Under the pieces are notes generated by a model. The model saw only the letters and a list, made by a program, of their open reading frames with translations, had not been told where the DNA came from and searched no databases. DNA of 64,000 bases from JAGWBD01 sp965220615 (GTDB taxonomy: Bacteria; Chloroflexota; Anaerolineae; Aggregatilineales; Phototrophicaceae), in assembly GCA_965220615.1 (NCBI GenBank), contig CBDCQL010000002.1, positions 310,001-374,000 of the forward strand, given 5' to 3'. A program made the translations under genes and the position numbers. Shown here piece by piece: positions 1 to 8,483 of the stretch (its first letter is position 1; every line of letters starts with the position of its first letter).

Positions 1-2206
1 AGGCCAGGGCTTCCGGCGGAGGCACAAACCAGGCTCGCTGGACCAGCAGTTCCGGCGCCGTGTTGACGGTGGCCAGGCGATTGTTGGCGCTGTTGATGGC
101 GAAGAGCTGCCAGAAGTTGTCTACCTGCTGCGGTTCAACCCCCGCGATGAAATGTTCGCTGAGTGTCGGACAGATGCCGTTGGGCAGCAGACCGGAACGT
201 TCGCACACCTCTAGCTCGATGATGTTGTCCGGCTGGAGCCAGTCCTCCACGGACTGACCTTCGTGCAGCAGGGACATCAGTGCGTGCCAGGGATGAGCTG
301 CCGGTCCGCCAACGGGGTCGTCAGCGCTCATGGGGCCGTCTTCGTCACGCCCCAGTTGGACCCCGACCAGATAGCCGGGGCTGTAGCCCAGGGTCCAGGC
401 GACGTCTCGCCGTCCCCCCAGGCCACTGACGACAGCGGCCGGCCGTCCAACGTCCAGCAGGCGTACGTCCGCTTCTCCCAGCACCCGGATCCGCGCCGCC
501 TGGTCGGCCAGCACGTCGTTGACCAGAAACCCCAGTTCACTGGCGAAGCGCGATATACAGTCCGCTGCTTCGCTGCAGGTCAGGTCCGCGGATTGTTGCG
601 CCCGCCAAAGGACCTGTCCCCTGGAATCTTCAATGGCCAGCACGCTCAGGGGAGCAACTTCCAGAGCGCCGCCGGCCGGCCACGGCAAGAGGCCGCGTTG
701 TTCGCCCTGGGTGGCAAACAGGGCGTAGCTGTTGGCGGCATCCAGCAGGGACACGGCGCCGCCCCGCTCCAGCAGGGACAGGCTGGCGCCGGTGGCTGCT
801 TCCAGGCCCTTCAAACCCAGACTGTCGGCACGCGCCAGGACGTTTTCGAGGCGTAGTTCACTGGCCAGTTGTACGGCCGGCGGCAAAAGACCGGCGCTCA
901 TGGCGTCGCGCAATGGCAGAGGGCCGCGGAAGAGGCCATCGTCGTTTTCCGGCGCGTAGAGCAGCCCTTCTATGTCGCCTGGTATCTCCAGCGGGACGTC
1001 GAGCAACATGTCGGCGGCGGTCCTGCCCTTGCGGAAGGCCTCAAAATAAACGTAGGGCAGCAACAGCGGGCCCGGCGGATGGCGCCGGTCGCCTGCCTTG
1101 CCCACCAGGGCGAGCAACTCGCCGTTCCGCACGTCCAGTATGACCAGCGCGGCCTCCTGTGGCGGAGTCTTCATCGCCGGCGCGCGCGGCAACAACTCTT
1201 CATCTTCGCAGTCGACAGGCGCGGCTGTTGCAGCCAGGCGGTCCAGATGCAACTGCAGCAGGCAGGAAGCCCGTTCCTGAAGTGTGAGGTCCAGTGTTGT
1301 CAGGATTCGCAGGCCGCCCTGTGCCAGCATGCGCCCGCCATCCAGGCCCAGGGAGTCGAGGATGGCGCGCGCCTGAGCAAGGGCCAGGGCGCTGAAATCT
1401 TGCGCCAGGCGCGATGATTGGTCCCTGCGCCCCAGGACGGGCGTTTCCCGCCTGAGTGCGGCGGTGGCTTCACGCGCGTCAATATGACCGGCTTGCAGGA
1501 GGCCGTAAAGAAGCTCGTCCTGACGACGGCGCGCTGCGGATTCGTCCTGCAAGGGGTTCGACTCCGGCTGCGGCGGGATGGCGGCCAGCAGCGCGATTTC
1601 GTCCAGAGCAAGCTGTGTCGCCGGCTTTCCGAAGTATAGCCAGGCGGCGACGTCGACGCCCCGGGCGTCGTTCCCGTAGTGGCTGGTATTCAGGCGCAAC
1701 TCCAGCAGGTCTTCTCGTGAGTGCAGTCGCTCCAGCTCGGCGGCCAGCACCAGTTCGCGGCCAGGGGTAAGGTCGCCGGGCGCCTGTTGCGGCGCCGAAT
1801 ACAGGCTGCGCGCCAGTCGCACTGCCAGAGAATCATCGCGAATGCTTTCGCCCAGGGCTTCTCGCCAGAGCTGGATTCCCAGGGTCACCGGGGATGTCGC
1901 CGGCCGGTTGAGGAAGTCGGGATCTTCACTGAGCAGTGTGGCCGCGATCAGGGTGCCTGGCAGTTCCTCCAGAGTGCGCCAGCTGCGCGCGCTGCCAGGG
2001 ATGCCGCCGGCACTGAGCAAAACGGTCTGCCCGTTGCGGTCATAAAAGTGAGAGGGGCCTTCGCCCGTCACCTGCATGCCGCTGACCGGAAGCGGCGGCA
2101 TGGCATTCAGGGCTTCACTGTACATCCACCAGGCGCCGGCCGCCGGAAGCAGCACGAGCAGCGCGACAAAAAGCAGAAAGAGTCCCAGCCCCAGGCCGAC
2201 GCGCAT
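1..2206 (-). CDS. Class A penicillin-binding-protein-like membrane protein with lost active-site motifs (3' end outside window)
   Basis: About 735 codons are open from an ATG at 2206 to the window edge. A hydrophobic N-terminal segment begins MRVGLGLGLFLLFVALL. The next part follows the GT51 transglycosylase pattern (EDPDF for EDxxF; ELRLNTSHYGNDARGVDVAA; YFGKPATQLALDEIALLAAIP). The second half follows the transpeptidase pattern, but all three catalytic motifs are changed: SxxK reads PLLL (after PPG), SxN reads GLL, and KTG is replaced by LGG in VVSGLGGRRDVAWTLGY. The GT51 GGSTITQQ motif is also absent. Homology is clear, enzymatic activity is unlikely, and a structural or regulatory role is inferred. 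An Arg-rich stretch lies in frame upstream of the ATG, so a non-ATG start further up is possible. Confidence 0.85.
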   Translation of the reverse strand, partial: MRVGLGLGLFLLFVALLVLLPAAGAWWMYSEALNAMPPLPVSGMQVTGEGPSHFYDRNGQTVLLSAGGIPGSARSWRTLEELPGTLIAATLLSEDPDFLNRPATSPVTLGIQLWREALGESIRDDSLAVRLARSLYSAPQQAPGDLTPGRELVLAAELERLHSREDLLELRLNTSHYGNDARGVDVAAWLYFGKPATQLALDEIALLAAIPPQPESNPLQDESAARRRQDELLYGLLQAGHIDAREATAALRRETPVLGRRDQSSRLAQDFSALALAQARAILDSLGLDGGRMLAQGGLRILTTLDLTLQERASCLLQLHLDRLAATAAPVDCEDEELLPRAPAMKTPPQEAALVILDVRNGELLALVGKAGDRRHPPGPLLLPYVYFEAFRKGRTAADMLLDVPLEIPGDIEGLLYAPENDDGLFRGPLPLRDAMSAGLLPPAVQLASELRLENVLARADSLGLKGLEAATGASLSLLERGGAVSLLDAANSYALFATQGEQRGLLPWPAGGALEVAPLSVLAIEDSRGQVLWRAQQSADLTCSEAADCISRFASELGFLVNDVLADQAARIRVLGEADVRLLDVGRPAAVVSGLGGRRDVAWTLGYSPGYLVGVQLGRDEDGPMSADDPVGGPAAHPWHALMSLLHEGQSVEDWLQPDNIIELEVCERSGLLPNGICPTLSEHFIAGVEPQQVDNFWQLFAINSANNRLATVNTAPELLVQRAWFVPPPEALA

Positions 2207-2344
2207 TTGACGCGCGCTGTGTCGTGCGCGTCGCCGCCGCCGCCTGTGCAGGAGCCGAATTGCTGCTGTCAGCGTTCACCTCGATGCCGGGTGCAGGACT
2301 GGCCAGTATAGCAAATGCCACCCCTGTGGCGTTGCACTCTGACG

Positions 2345-2373
2345 TTCCCGGCCTCGCCCCTGGCTGTTATACT
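2345..2373 (+). promoter_or_regulatory. Probable promoter of tRNA-Sec
   Basis: A TATACT -10 box lies at 2368-2373 and a weak -35 (TTCCCG) at 2345-2350, with a 17-base spacer. The tRNA 5' end is 9 bases after the -10. The tRNA-Val gene further along has the same TATACTGGC at the same position, which supports the call. Confidence 0.5.
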
Positions 2374-2381
2374 GGCCACAG

Positions 2382-2477
2382 GGGGATGGATGTGTCCCGG
2401 TGGATGCCCCGGTCTTCAAAACCGGTGGCGGGTTGCGCAGAGCAGGCCGCGGTGGGTTCGACTCCCATCCATTCCCG
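2382..2477 (+). tRNA. selC: tRNA-Sec (anticodon TCA)
   Basis: This is a selenocysteine tRNA that would decode in-frame UGA with SelB. The sequence folds with the features special to tRNA-Sec: an 8-bp acceptor stem (GGGGATGG / CCATTCCC), a 6-bp D stem (GTGTCC / GGATGC) with a 4-base CGGT loop, an anticodon stem CCGGT / ACCGG around loop CTTCAAA (anticodon TCA at 2416-2418), a long variable arm, a T arm with TTCGACT, and a G at the discriminator position 2477. CCA is not encoded. No selA, selB, selD or selenoprotein gene is visible in the window. The ribokinase gene starts 28 bases downstream. Confidence 0.92.
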
Positions 2478-2505
2478 ACCCGGCGCCCGAAAAGAGGAAA
2501 GAGCG

Positions 2506-3405
2506 GTGAGAGCGACCATAGTCGTTGTTGGCAGCTTCAATCTGGACATGATTACGACCATGGAGCGTCTGCCGCAGCCTGGCGAGACTGTGCAGGGTCG
2601 GCGCTTCAGCACCGGGCCCGGTGGCAAGGGTTCCAACCAGGCGGTGGCAGCAGCCCGCCTGGGGGCGCAGGTCAGTTTTGTGGGGCGCATCGGACAGGAC
2701 CCCTGGGGCGACGTTGCCCTCGCCTGCTGGCAGGAAGAGGGAATTAACACAGACTACGTCGGCCGCGATACAGAACTGGCCACCGGCGTCGCGCCCATCT
2801 GGGTGGATGACGCCGGCGAAAACGCGATCGTGTGCGCGTTGGGCGCAAACCTTGGGCTGACGCAGGAGCACGTCGACGCGGCGGCCGATCACATCGCCGC
2901 AGCGGACATTCTCGTGCTGCAACTGGAAGTGCCGCTTGATACCGTGGCGCATGCGCTGAAACTGGCGCGGCAACTGGACGTCCCCTGCATCCTGAATCCG
3001 GCGCCGGCCCAGGCCCTGACGCAGGAGATGCTGGCGCACGCCAGTTGGCTCACGCCCAACGAGACCGAACTCGCCACACTCTATGGTGAGGCGCCGGATG
3101 ACCTTCGCCCGCTGGTCACGCGCAAGGGTCAGACGCTCATCCAGACGATGGGAGCGGCCGGGGCGCGCTGGGCGACGCAAGACGGGAGCGGACAGGTGCC
3201 CGCCTTTGAGGTCGATGTGCTGGACACCACTGGCGCCGGCGATGCCTTCAACGGCGGTCTTGCCGTGGCGCTGGCGGAAGGGCGGGCCCTGGAAGATGCG
3301 TTGCGTTTCGCCAACGCCGTGGCGGCGCTCTCGGTCACCCGGCCTGGTACGGCGCCGGCCATGCCACGCCGCGCCGAGGTTGAAGCCCTGCCGGGCGGCG
3401 GCTGA
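2506..3405 (+). CDS. rbsK: Ribokinase (PfkB family)
   Basis: This enzyme phosphorylates ribose with ATP to ribose 5-phosphate. The protein is 299 aa from a GTG at 2506 preceded by AGAGGAAAG. The reading frame stays open upstream through the tRNA-Sec gene, but that part is not protein-like. The N-terminus VVVGSFNLD and the GPGGKGSNQAVAAARLGA motif are typical of ribokinase substrate binding. The C-terminal DTTGAGDAFNGG holds the anion hole and catalytic Asp of the PfkB family. Length is normal. Another pentose or nucleoside substrate cannot be excluded. It converges with the minus-strand membrane gene 6 bases away. Confidence 0.93.
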   Translation: MRATIVVVGSFNLDMITTMERLPQPGETVQGRRFSTGPGGKGSNQAVAAARLGAQVSFVGRIGQDPWGDVALACWQEEGINTDYVGRDTELATGVAPIWVDDAGENAIVCALGANLGLTQEHVDAAADHIAAADILVLQLEVPLDTVAHALKLARQLDVPCILNPAPAQALTQEMLAHASWLTPNETELATLYGEAPDDLRPLVTRKGQTLIQTMGAAGARWATQDGSGQVPAFEVDVLDTTGAGDAFNGGLAVALAEGRALEDALRFANAVAALSVTRPGTAPAMPRRAEVEALPGGG

Positions 3406-3411
3406 AGGCAA

Positions 3412-3984
3412 TCACTGCAACGCGAACAGGAATAGCGGCACCAGCACGCCAACCACGGCGCCTCCCAGCAACTGTGCCGCGTTGTGACGCCCCAGTCGCA
3501 GACGGGCCGCCGCCACCAGCAACCACAGCGGCGACAGCGCCAGGGCCCAGACCGGACCGAAGAAAGCCCAGGCGGCCACCAGAACGCCGGTCATGCTCAT
3601 CATGTGCATGCTGATTTGCCACGCCAGGGTGATGAAGGCAATCGATGCGATCAGCGCCAGGCTGCACAGGGCGAAAAAGGGCATGACGCCAGGCGCCCCT
3701 GTGCTTCGCAACAGCCACCAGGCGACAGTCGTGCAGGCGATGGAGACCATGAAGGGCCGTTGTCGCTGTTCGCGCAGCGGCATATCCAGCGAACTGATGC
3801 GACCCCGTCGCACCATGGCTGCCACGTAAAGCATCGGCAACAGGCTGACGAAGAGGATGTAAATACCGGCATTGACCATGCCCTGGGAAAGAGACTCGGC
3901 ATCGCGCAGGGAAACCGGCAGGGCCATCACCGCCCAAACCGGCGGCGGACTCAGCAGGGCCGAGACGTGTCGTGGCCAGTTCAC
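3412..3984 (-). CDS. PAP2-like membrane phosphatase family protein
   Basis: A 190-aa integral membrane protein with about five hydrophobic segments. It starts at GTG 3984 and overlaps the stop of the upstream glycosyltransferase in a GTGA, so the two are translationally coupled. Weak PAP2 phosphatase signatures can be seen: REQRQRPF near residue 70 resembles the first motif, ISMHMMS the second, and RLGRHNAAQLLGGAVVG near the C-terminus matches the third (R, then His, in a helix leading into a membrane segment). Family membership is an inference from these motifs. The substrate is unknown, though coupling to a GT4 enzyme suggests envelope lipid or polysaccharide work. Confidence 0.6.
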   Translation of the reverse strand: MNWPRHVSALLSPPPVWAVMALPVSLRDAESLSQGMVNAGIYILFVSLLPMLYVAAMVRRGRISSLDMPLREQRQRPFMVSIACTTVAWWLLRSTGAPGVMPFFALCSLALIASIAFITLAWQISMHMMSMTGVLVAAWAFFGPVWALALSPLWLLVAAARLRLGRHNAAQLLGGAVVGVLVPLFLFALQ

Positions 3985-5192
3985 CGCGTTGGGGCAGCGG
4001 AAGCGAGCGACTGATACAACGCGGCATAACGGTCGGCGACCTGTTGCCAGCTGTAGCGCGACTCCACCAGTTGCCGTCCGGCCAGCGCCAGACGCTCCCG
4101 CAAGGCGGCGTCCTCCAGCAGCCTGCGCAGCGCGGCGGGGAAGTCGCCCCGCGCCGCCAGCCAGGCATGCCGGCCATGTTCAATGGCGATACCGTCCGCG
4201 CTGAGGGGCGTGGCCAGCAGCGGGCAGCCCGTCGCCAGCGCTTCCAGCACCTTGTTCTTGATGCCGGCGCCCATGCGCAAGGGACTGACGTACAGCGTCG
4301 CGCGAGACAGCCAGGGCCGCAGGTCGGACACGCGTCCCGTGACCCGTATCCCCTCGCCGGCCAGCGCGCGCAGCGACTCCGGAGGCGCGTTGCCCACCAG
4401 CCACAACTGCAGGGCCGGATGCTCCCGGCGCAGGCGGGGAAACAGGTCGCGGGCCAGCCAGAGCGCCGCGTCAACATTGGGTTCGTAGGCGAAGTTGCCC
4501 GTGAAGAGCAGGCTGGCTGCTTCGCGCGCTTCGATGGAAGGTCGGAAATGCTCCGCGTCGACGCCGTTGGGGATGACTTCCCAGTCCAGCGCCGGGTTGA
4601 GTCCGCTCAATTCCGCGCGGTCCCGGTCGCTGACGACCACGCGACGCCCGAAGGGTGTGTACATCCAGGACTCGAATCGTCGCGCCAGGAAGCGACGCAG
4701 TCGGATCGCAGGCGCCAGCCCGCCATGGGCATCCCGGGCACGCTGCAGGTAGAGACTGTAGGACTCGTAAGGCGTGATCAGGGTCGGCAGGTCTCCCACG
4801 GCACGACGGTACTCACTGACCTGAATGCCGCCGAAGAAGTGCGCGCAGTCGTAGTCTTTTCCCGCAACCTGCTGCTCGATGGCGCGCCACATGTCCGGGG
4901 AGGAAACGTCTGCAGCCTTGAGCGGAAAGCGCGAGCCTGGCAGTAGCAGGCGACGCAGCAGCGTGGACGGGTTACGGGCGGGCTCCTCAAAGAGCGCGAC
5001 CTTGCCGAAGTGGTCGCGGTAGTGGTCAGGGTCGTCGTGGTCTTCGCGCCGGTTGGCGTAGGCCAGCAGGTCAATGACGCAACCGCGCCGCGAAAGTTCC
5101 CGCGCCAGATGCCAGACGATGAGCCGGTCGCCGAGGTGCAGCGGCCAGGGCGGGCATCGCGAGATGAGCAGTACGTGAGGCATCGTCGCCAT
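3981..5192 (-). CDS. GT4-family glycosyltransferase
   Basis: This 403-aa protein probably transfers a sugar from a nucleotide donor in envelope glycan synthesis. The N-terminal Rossmann half starts MPHVLLISRCPPWPLHLGDR. The C-terminal half has IPNGVDAEHF, LLFTGNFAYEPNVDA and SPLRMGAGIKNKVLEALA, the GT-B donor-site pattern. Layout and motifs resemble the sugar transferases linked to PEP-CTERM/EpsH systems, but no exosortase is present here, so that link is not claimed. A second Met at residue 4 is an alternative start. It is the first gene of a two-gene unit with the PAP2-like gene. Confidence 0.85.
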   Translation of the reverse strand: MATMPHVLLISRCPPWPLHLGDRLIVWHLARELSRRGCVIDLLAYANRREDHDDPDHYRDHFGKVALFEEPARNPSTLLRRLLLPGSRFPLKAADVSSPDMWRAIEQQVAGKDYDCAHFFGGIQVSEYRRAVGDLPTLITPYESYSLYLQRARDAHGGLAPAIRLRRFLARRFESWMYTPFGRRVVVSDRDRAELSGLNPALDWEVIPNGVDAEHFRPSIEAREAASLLFTGNFAYEPNVDAALWLARDLFPRLRREHPALQLWLVGNAPPESLRALAGEGIRVTGRVSDLRPWLSRATLYVSPLRMGAGIKNKVLEALATGCPLLATPLSADGIAIEHGRHAWLAARGDFPAALRRLLEDAALRERLALAGRQLVESRYSWQQVADRYAALYQSLASAAPTR

Positions 5193-5261
5193 GATAGCAC
5201 AGGGTCTGTTCAGGCCTGGGGCAGGACGCTATGATGCTCACCATTCAAACAGGAGTGAGAC

Positions 5262-6032
5262 ATGCGCAGACTGCTGCAGATCGTCCTCGTCCTTGCGGTC
5301 GTCGCCGTTCTGGCCCTCGTCGCCCTGGCTGCCATCATAGTCGTGCGTGAAGGTCCGGAGGGTCTTGGTGGCGCTGTGGACGCCTTCATGGCCTTCGTTC
5401 AGGGCGACCAGCACGAAGCCAGCGGGCCGGTCACGGCGCCAGGCCTGGAGGAAGAGGCGGGCGCGCGGGTCTTTCGCATCGCGCAAGAAGAGTCTGAAGT
5501 CCGCTTTCTCATTGACGAGGTGTTGCGCGGCGCGGACTTCACGGTTGTCGGCGCCACGGACCAGGTGGCCGGTGACCTCCGCGTCGACCAGGGCGATCCG
5601 GCGGCGTCGGAAATCGGCCTGATTCGCATCAACGCGCGCACCCTGACCACAGACAACGGCAACCGTAACCGGGCATTGCGCACCTTCATCCTTAAGTCGG
5701 CCGAGGACGAATTCGAATATGCCGAGTTTGAGACGTCGGAACTTGCGGGCATGCCGGAGAGCGTGACCGTCGGCGAGCCCTTCGACCTTCAGATCCTGGG
5801 TGAACTGCGCATCGCCGGGGCAACGCAGGCCTTGACCTTTGATGCCACCATTACCTTGGAGAGTGAGGAACAGCTAAGTGGGACGGCCCGCAGTTCCCTG
5901 CAACATGCCGACCTCGGCCTGACCATCCCCTCCGTGCCCTTTGTTTCGGACGTGGCTGAGGAGGTCCGGCTCGAGATCGACTTTGTGGCGCTGGCCGTCG
6001 TGGAAGACGAAAGTCAGGCGCCGTCGGGCTGA
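5262..6032 (+). CDS. YceI-family protein, membrane-anchored
   Basis: A 256-aa protein. Residues 1-29 form a single membrane anchor (RRLLQIVLVLAVVAVLALVA). A linker follows, then a YceI-like beta-barrel domain from about residue 70 to 245. Typical traits are the start FRIAQEESEVRFLIDEVLRG, the region GDLRVDQGDPAASEIGLIRI, the NRNRALRTFIL segment, and GELRIAGATQALTFDATI. YceI proteins bind isoprenoid-type lipids in a lipocalin-like barrel. The ligand here is unknown. An AGGAG lies 9 bases before the ATG. Its 3' end overlaps the convergent ferritin gene by 19 bases. Confidence 0.85.
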   Translation: MRRLLQIVLVLAVVAVLALVALAAIIVVREGPEGLGGAVDAFMAFVQGDQHEASGPVTAPGLEEEAGARVFRIAQEESEVRFLIDEVLRGADFTVVGATDQVAGDLRVDQGDPAASEIGLIRINARTLTTDNGNRNRALRTFILKSAEDEFEYAEFETSELAGMPESVTVGEPFDLQILGELRIAGATQALTFDATITLESEEQLSGTARSSLQHADLGLTIPSVPFVSDVAEEVRLEIDFVALAVVEDESQAPSG

Positions 6033-6514
6033 GCGGAGCCCAGTTCGCGGTCCAGCAGGAAGAGGCCCGGCCCGTAGTCGCCCACGAGCTTCAGGTCCTG
6101 CACGGCGGCGTCGACCAGGGCTTCTTCTTCCACCTGCTCGTCCACGAACCATTGCAGGAAGCTGAACGAGGCCGGGTCGTTCTCGCTGTTGGACAGCGAC
6201 ACAAGATCGTTGATGAGATGCGTGACGTGCTGTTCGTGCTTCAGGGCATCCTGAAAGACGTCCAGTGGCGACTCCCATTCGACGGGTGGCTGGTCCAGGG
6301 GCAGCAGCAGAACGCGCCCATTTCTTTCGTTGATGTAGTCGAGGATTTTCGAGGCATGCGTCATTTCCTCGTCCGCATGCCGGCGCATCCAGGCGGCGAA
6401 GCCGCGCAGGTCGCGATATTCGAACCAGGCGCTCATCGACAGATAGGTGTAGAAGGCGCCCAGTTCCGCGTTGATCTGCTTGTTCAGCGCTTCCTGCATC
6501 GCCTCGTTCAACAT
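6014..6514 (-). CDS. ftn: Ferritin
   Basis: A 166-aa non-haem ferritin that oxidises Fe(II) and stores Fe(III) in a 24-mer shell. The ATG at 6514 was chosen because AAGGAG precedes it and the protein then begins MLNEAMQEALNKQINAELGA, as in bacterial ferritins. A longer frame upstream crosses the promoter. Ferroxidase ligands are visible: E17, E50 and H53 (HADEEMTH), E94 (LKHEQHVTH), Q127 and E130 (WFVDEQVEEE). No haem-binding Met typical of bacterioferritin was identified. A strong promoter lies about 50 bases upstream, in a short AT-rich spacer shared with a divergent gene. Confidence 0.94.
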   Translation of the reverse strand: MLNEAMQEALNKQINAELGAFYTYLSMSAWFEYRDLRGFAAWMRRHADEEMTHASKILDYINERNGRVLLLPLDQPPVEWESPLDVFQDALKHEQHVTHLINDLVSLSNSENDPASFSFLQWFVDEQVEEEALVDAAVQDLKLVGDYGPGLFLLDRELGSAQPDGA

Positions 6515-6554
6515 GGGGATCTCCTTACTTTGGTGATGAAACGCAAAAGTTAAT

Positions 6555-6592
6555 CCATGTAAATTATAGCATGGTATGGCATTATCTGTCAA
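6555..6592 (-). promoter_or_regulatory. Ferritin promoter with inverted repeat over the -10
   Basis: On the minus strand TTGACA (6587-6592) and TATAAT (6563-6568) are separated by 18 bases. An inverted repeat CCATG (6555-6559) / CATGG (6570-6574) brackets the -10 box, placed as a repressor operator would be. Direct repeats AAAGTTAA lie at 6546-6553 and 6591-6598. The regulator is unknown. An iron-responsive Fur/DtxR-type protein is a guess from the target gene. Confidence 0.75.
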
Positions 6593-6649
6593 AGTTAACC
6601 ACAAGTGAACCTTTAATCATTGCTCGTCAAGTCCAGGGAGTCACATCTC

Positions 6650-7264
6650 ATGAGTTGTACCGTCCATCTTGTTCGCCACGGCGAGGTCCATAACCCGCAG
6701 CACGTCATGTACGGGCGTTTGCCCGGCTTTCGCCTCAGTGAGCGCGGCCAGGAGCAGGCGCGGGCCGCGGCGTCATGGTTGCAGGGACGCCCGCTGGACG
6801 CGCTTTACAGCAGCCCCATGCAACGCGCCAGGCAGACGGTGGCCATCCTTTCGGAAGCCAGCGCTTCACTGCCGCTTGAGGTTGACGAGCGCCTGAACGA
6901 GGTCTACACGCCCTGGCAGGGCCGGCCACTGCTGGAACTGCTGAAACGCGACTGGGACATGTACAGCGGCAACGGACCGGAATTCGAGCAGGCGGAGGAC
7001 GTGGCAGGTCGCGGTCAGGACTTCCTGGCGGCCATGCGTCGTGCCTGGCCGGGTGGGGAAGTGGCTGCCGTCACCCATGGCGACATCATCGCGTTTTCCA
7101 TCGTCCTTGCCGCCGGGGACCCGCCGGACGTCAAGCTCAAGGCGCACATGCCCAACTATGGCGTCAGCGACGATTACCCGGAGACGGCCTCCATCAACAC
7201 GTTCCACTGGCGCACGGAGGACCCCGAAGAACTGCCGTCCTTCACTTATCGGCGGCCCTGGTAG
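6650..7264 (+). CDS. Histidine phosphatase / phosphoglycerate-mutase family protein
   Basis: A 204-aa protein starting at ATG 6650, preceded by CCAGGGAG. The catalytic RHGE motif is in VHLVRHGEVHN near residue 10. The second half of the site is in AAVTHGDIIAF near residue 135, with the phosphate-binding arginine in SSPMQRARQT. Members hydrolyse or transfer phosphate on small metabolites such as phosphosugars or alpha-ribazole phosphate. The substrate cannot be told here. No cobalamin genes are nearby. It overlaps the convergent MFS transporter gene by 23 bases at the 3' end. Confidence 0.88.
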   Translation: MSCTVHLVRHGEVHNPQHVMYGRLPGFRLSERGQEQARAAASWLQGRPLDALYSSPMQRARQTVAILSEASASLPLEVDERLNEVYTPWQGRPLLELLKRDWDMYSGNGPEFEQAEDVAGRGQDFLAAMRRAWPGGEVAAVTHGDIIAFSIVLAAGDPPDVKLKAHMPNYGVSDDYPETASINTFHWRTEDPEELPSFTYRRPW

Positions 7265-8483
7265 TTGGGCTGCGCGCCGGCAACAGGACCAGCATCGCCG
7301 CCAGCGTGATGCCGGCGATGCCCCACAAGACCGGATCATAGCCGCCGCCCAGTGCGTGGATGGCACTGGCCCCGACCGGCGCGACTGTGCCCGCCAAAGT
7401 CAGAAAAACGACCATGACGCTGCTTATGCGTCCGAAGCGCGCGGGGCCAAAGCGCTCTGCCAGCAGGGCCGGCCGCAGCAGGGTGGCAGAGCCGACGGCC
7501 GCGCCGAACAGAAGTACGAAGAGCCAGATGCGCAAGTCTTCACCTGGCAGCAACAGGATCAACAGGGCCAGCAGTTGCAATGCAAGCGACAGGCCCGTCA
7601 GCCAGAGCAGCGACAATCGCTCGGCGAAAGGAGCGAATACGAGGCGGCCCAGGACCTGGGCGGCGCCAATCAGACCGGCGCCGGCCGCCGCCATATTGTC
7701 GTCCACGCCCTGATCCAGCAGGTAAGGCACAAAATGAATGCGGATGGCCGTGGCGGCCAGCATGGCCAGGGAAAAGGCCGCGGTGAGCGACCAGAAGACG
7801 CTGCCGCGCAGGATGTCGCTGGCAGTCTGATTCGAAGACTCCGGCGAACTGTCGGGGTCTTCGCTGGCGCCATCCGCCTGCAACCCGATGTCGGCCGGTC
7901 GCCGGCGCAACACCAGCGCGTGCAGGGGGATGGTCGTCGCGGCCAGCAGAATGGCGAGCAGCAGGACGGCCGTACGCCAGCCATGTTGCTGCAGCAGCGA
8001 ATTGGCCAGGGGCAGGAAAATGGTGCTGGCGAAGCCGGCAACGAGGGTGATCAGGGCCAGCGCCCGCGCCCGTTGACGCAGGAACCAGTTGGCGACGACG
8101 GTGAAAGCCGGCTCGTAAAACAGGGCCGCCATACAGAGACCCAGGCCAGACCAGACCAGATAGAACATCGCCAGATCGCTGACCTGCGACCAAAGGAGCA
8201 GCAGGACGCTGGCCAGCAGGGAGGCGACGCTCATCAGCAGGCGTGCGCCATGGCGGTCGATCCAGATGCCGACGGGCACGGCCATCGCGCCCCGCAACAG
8301 CAGCGCCAGTGAAAAAGCGCCCGTCAGTTCGGTGCGCGACCAGCCGGTGTCCAGTTCCATGGGGCGGATGAAGACGGCGAAGGCGTAGTAAAGGATGCCC
8401 CAGGAGATAGTCTCGGTGACGGCCAGGGCGAGGGCAATGCGCCAGCCATAGTAGCTGTCGCGCATGGCGTACAGCCATCTCAT
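7242..8483 (-). CDS. MFS transporter
   Basis: A 413-aa protein with about twelve predicted membrane helices and a basic loop after helix 2 (GIWIDRHGARLLMS), the MFS loop-2/3 signature (G..DR.G.R). The centre has a hydrophilic loop (RRRPADIGLQADG) as in the oxalate/formate antiporter and monocarboxylate-like MFS branch (a family-level inference). Its ATG overlaps the recF stop by one base (TAATG), so it is probably translated after RecF. The transported substrate is unknown. Nothing suggests a functional connection to recF beyond coupling. Confidence 0.88.
   Translation of the reverse strand: MRWLYAMRDSYYGWRIALALAVTETISWGILYYAFAVFIRPMELDTGWSRTELTGAFSLALLLRGAMAVPVGIWIDRHGARLLMSVASLLASVLLLLWSQVSDLAMFYLVWSGLGLCMAALFYEPAFTVVANWFLRQRARALALITLVAGFASTIFLPLANSLLQQHGWRTAVLLLAILLAATTIPLHALVLRRRPADIGLQADGASEDPDSSPESSNQTASDILRGSVFWSLTAAFSLAMLAATAIRIHFVPYLLDQGVDDNMAAAGAGLIGAAQVLGRLVFAPFAERLSLLWLTGLSLALQLLALLILLLPGEDLRIWLFVLLFGAAVGSATLLRPALLAERFGPARFGRISSVMVVFLTLAGTVAPVGASAIHALGGGYDPVLWGIAGITLAAMLVLLPARSPTTRAADK

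Noticed and set aside
263..2311. Plus-strand frames at the left end
   Set aside because: They lie opposite an unbroken minus-strand frame with clear PBP homology.
2224..2505. N-terminal extension of ribokinase
   Set aside because: The frame is open but runs through the tRNA-Sec gene and gives no protein-like sequence; the GTG at 2506 with AGAGGA is the natural start.
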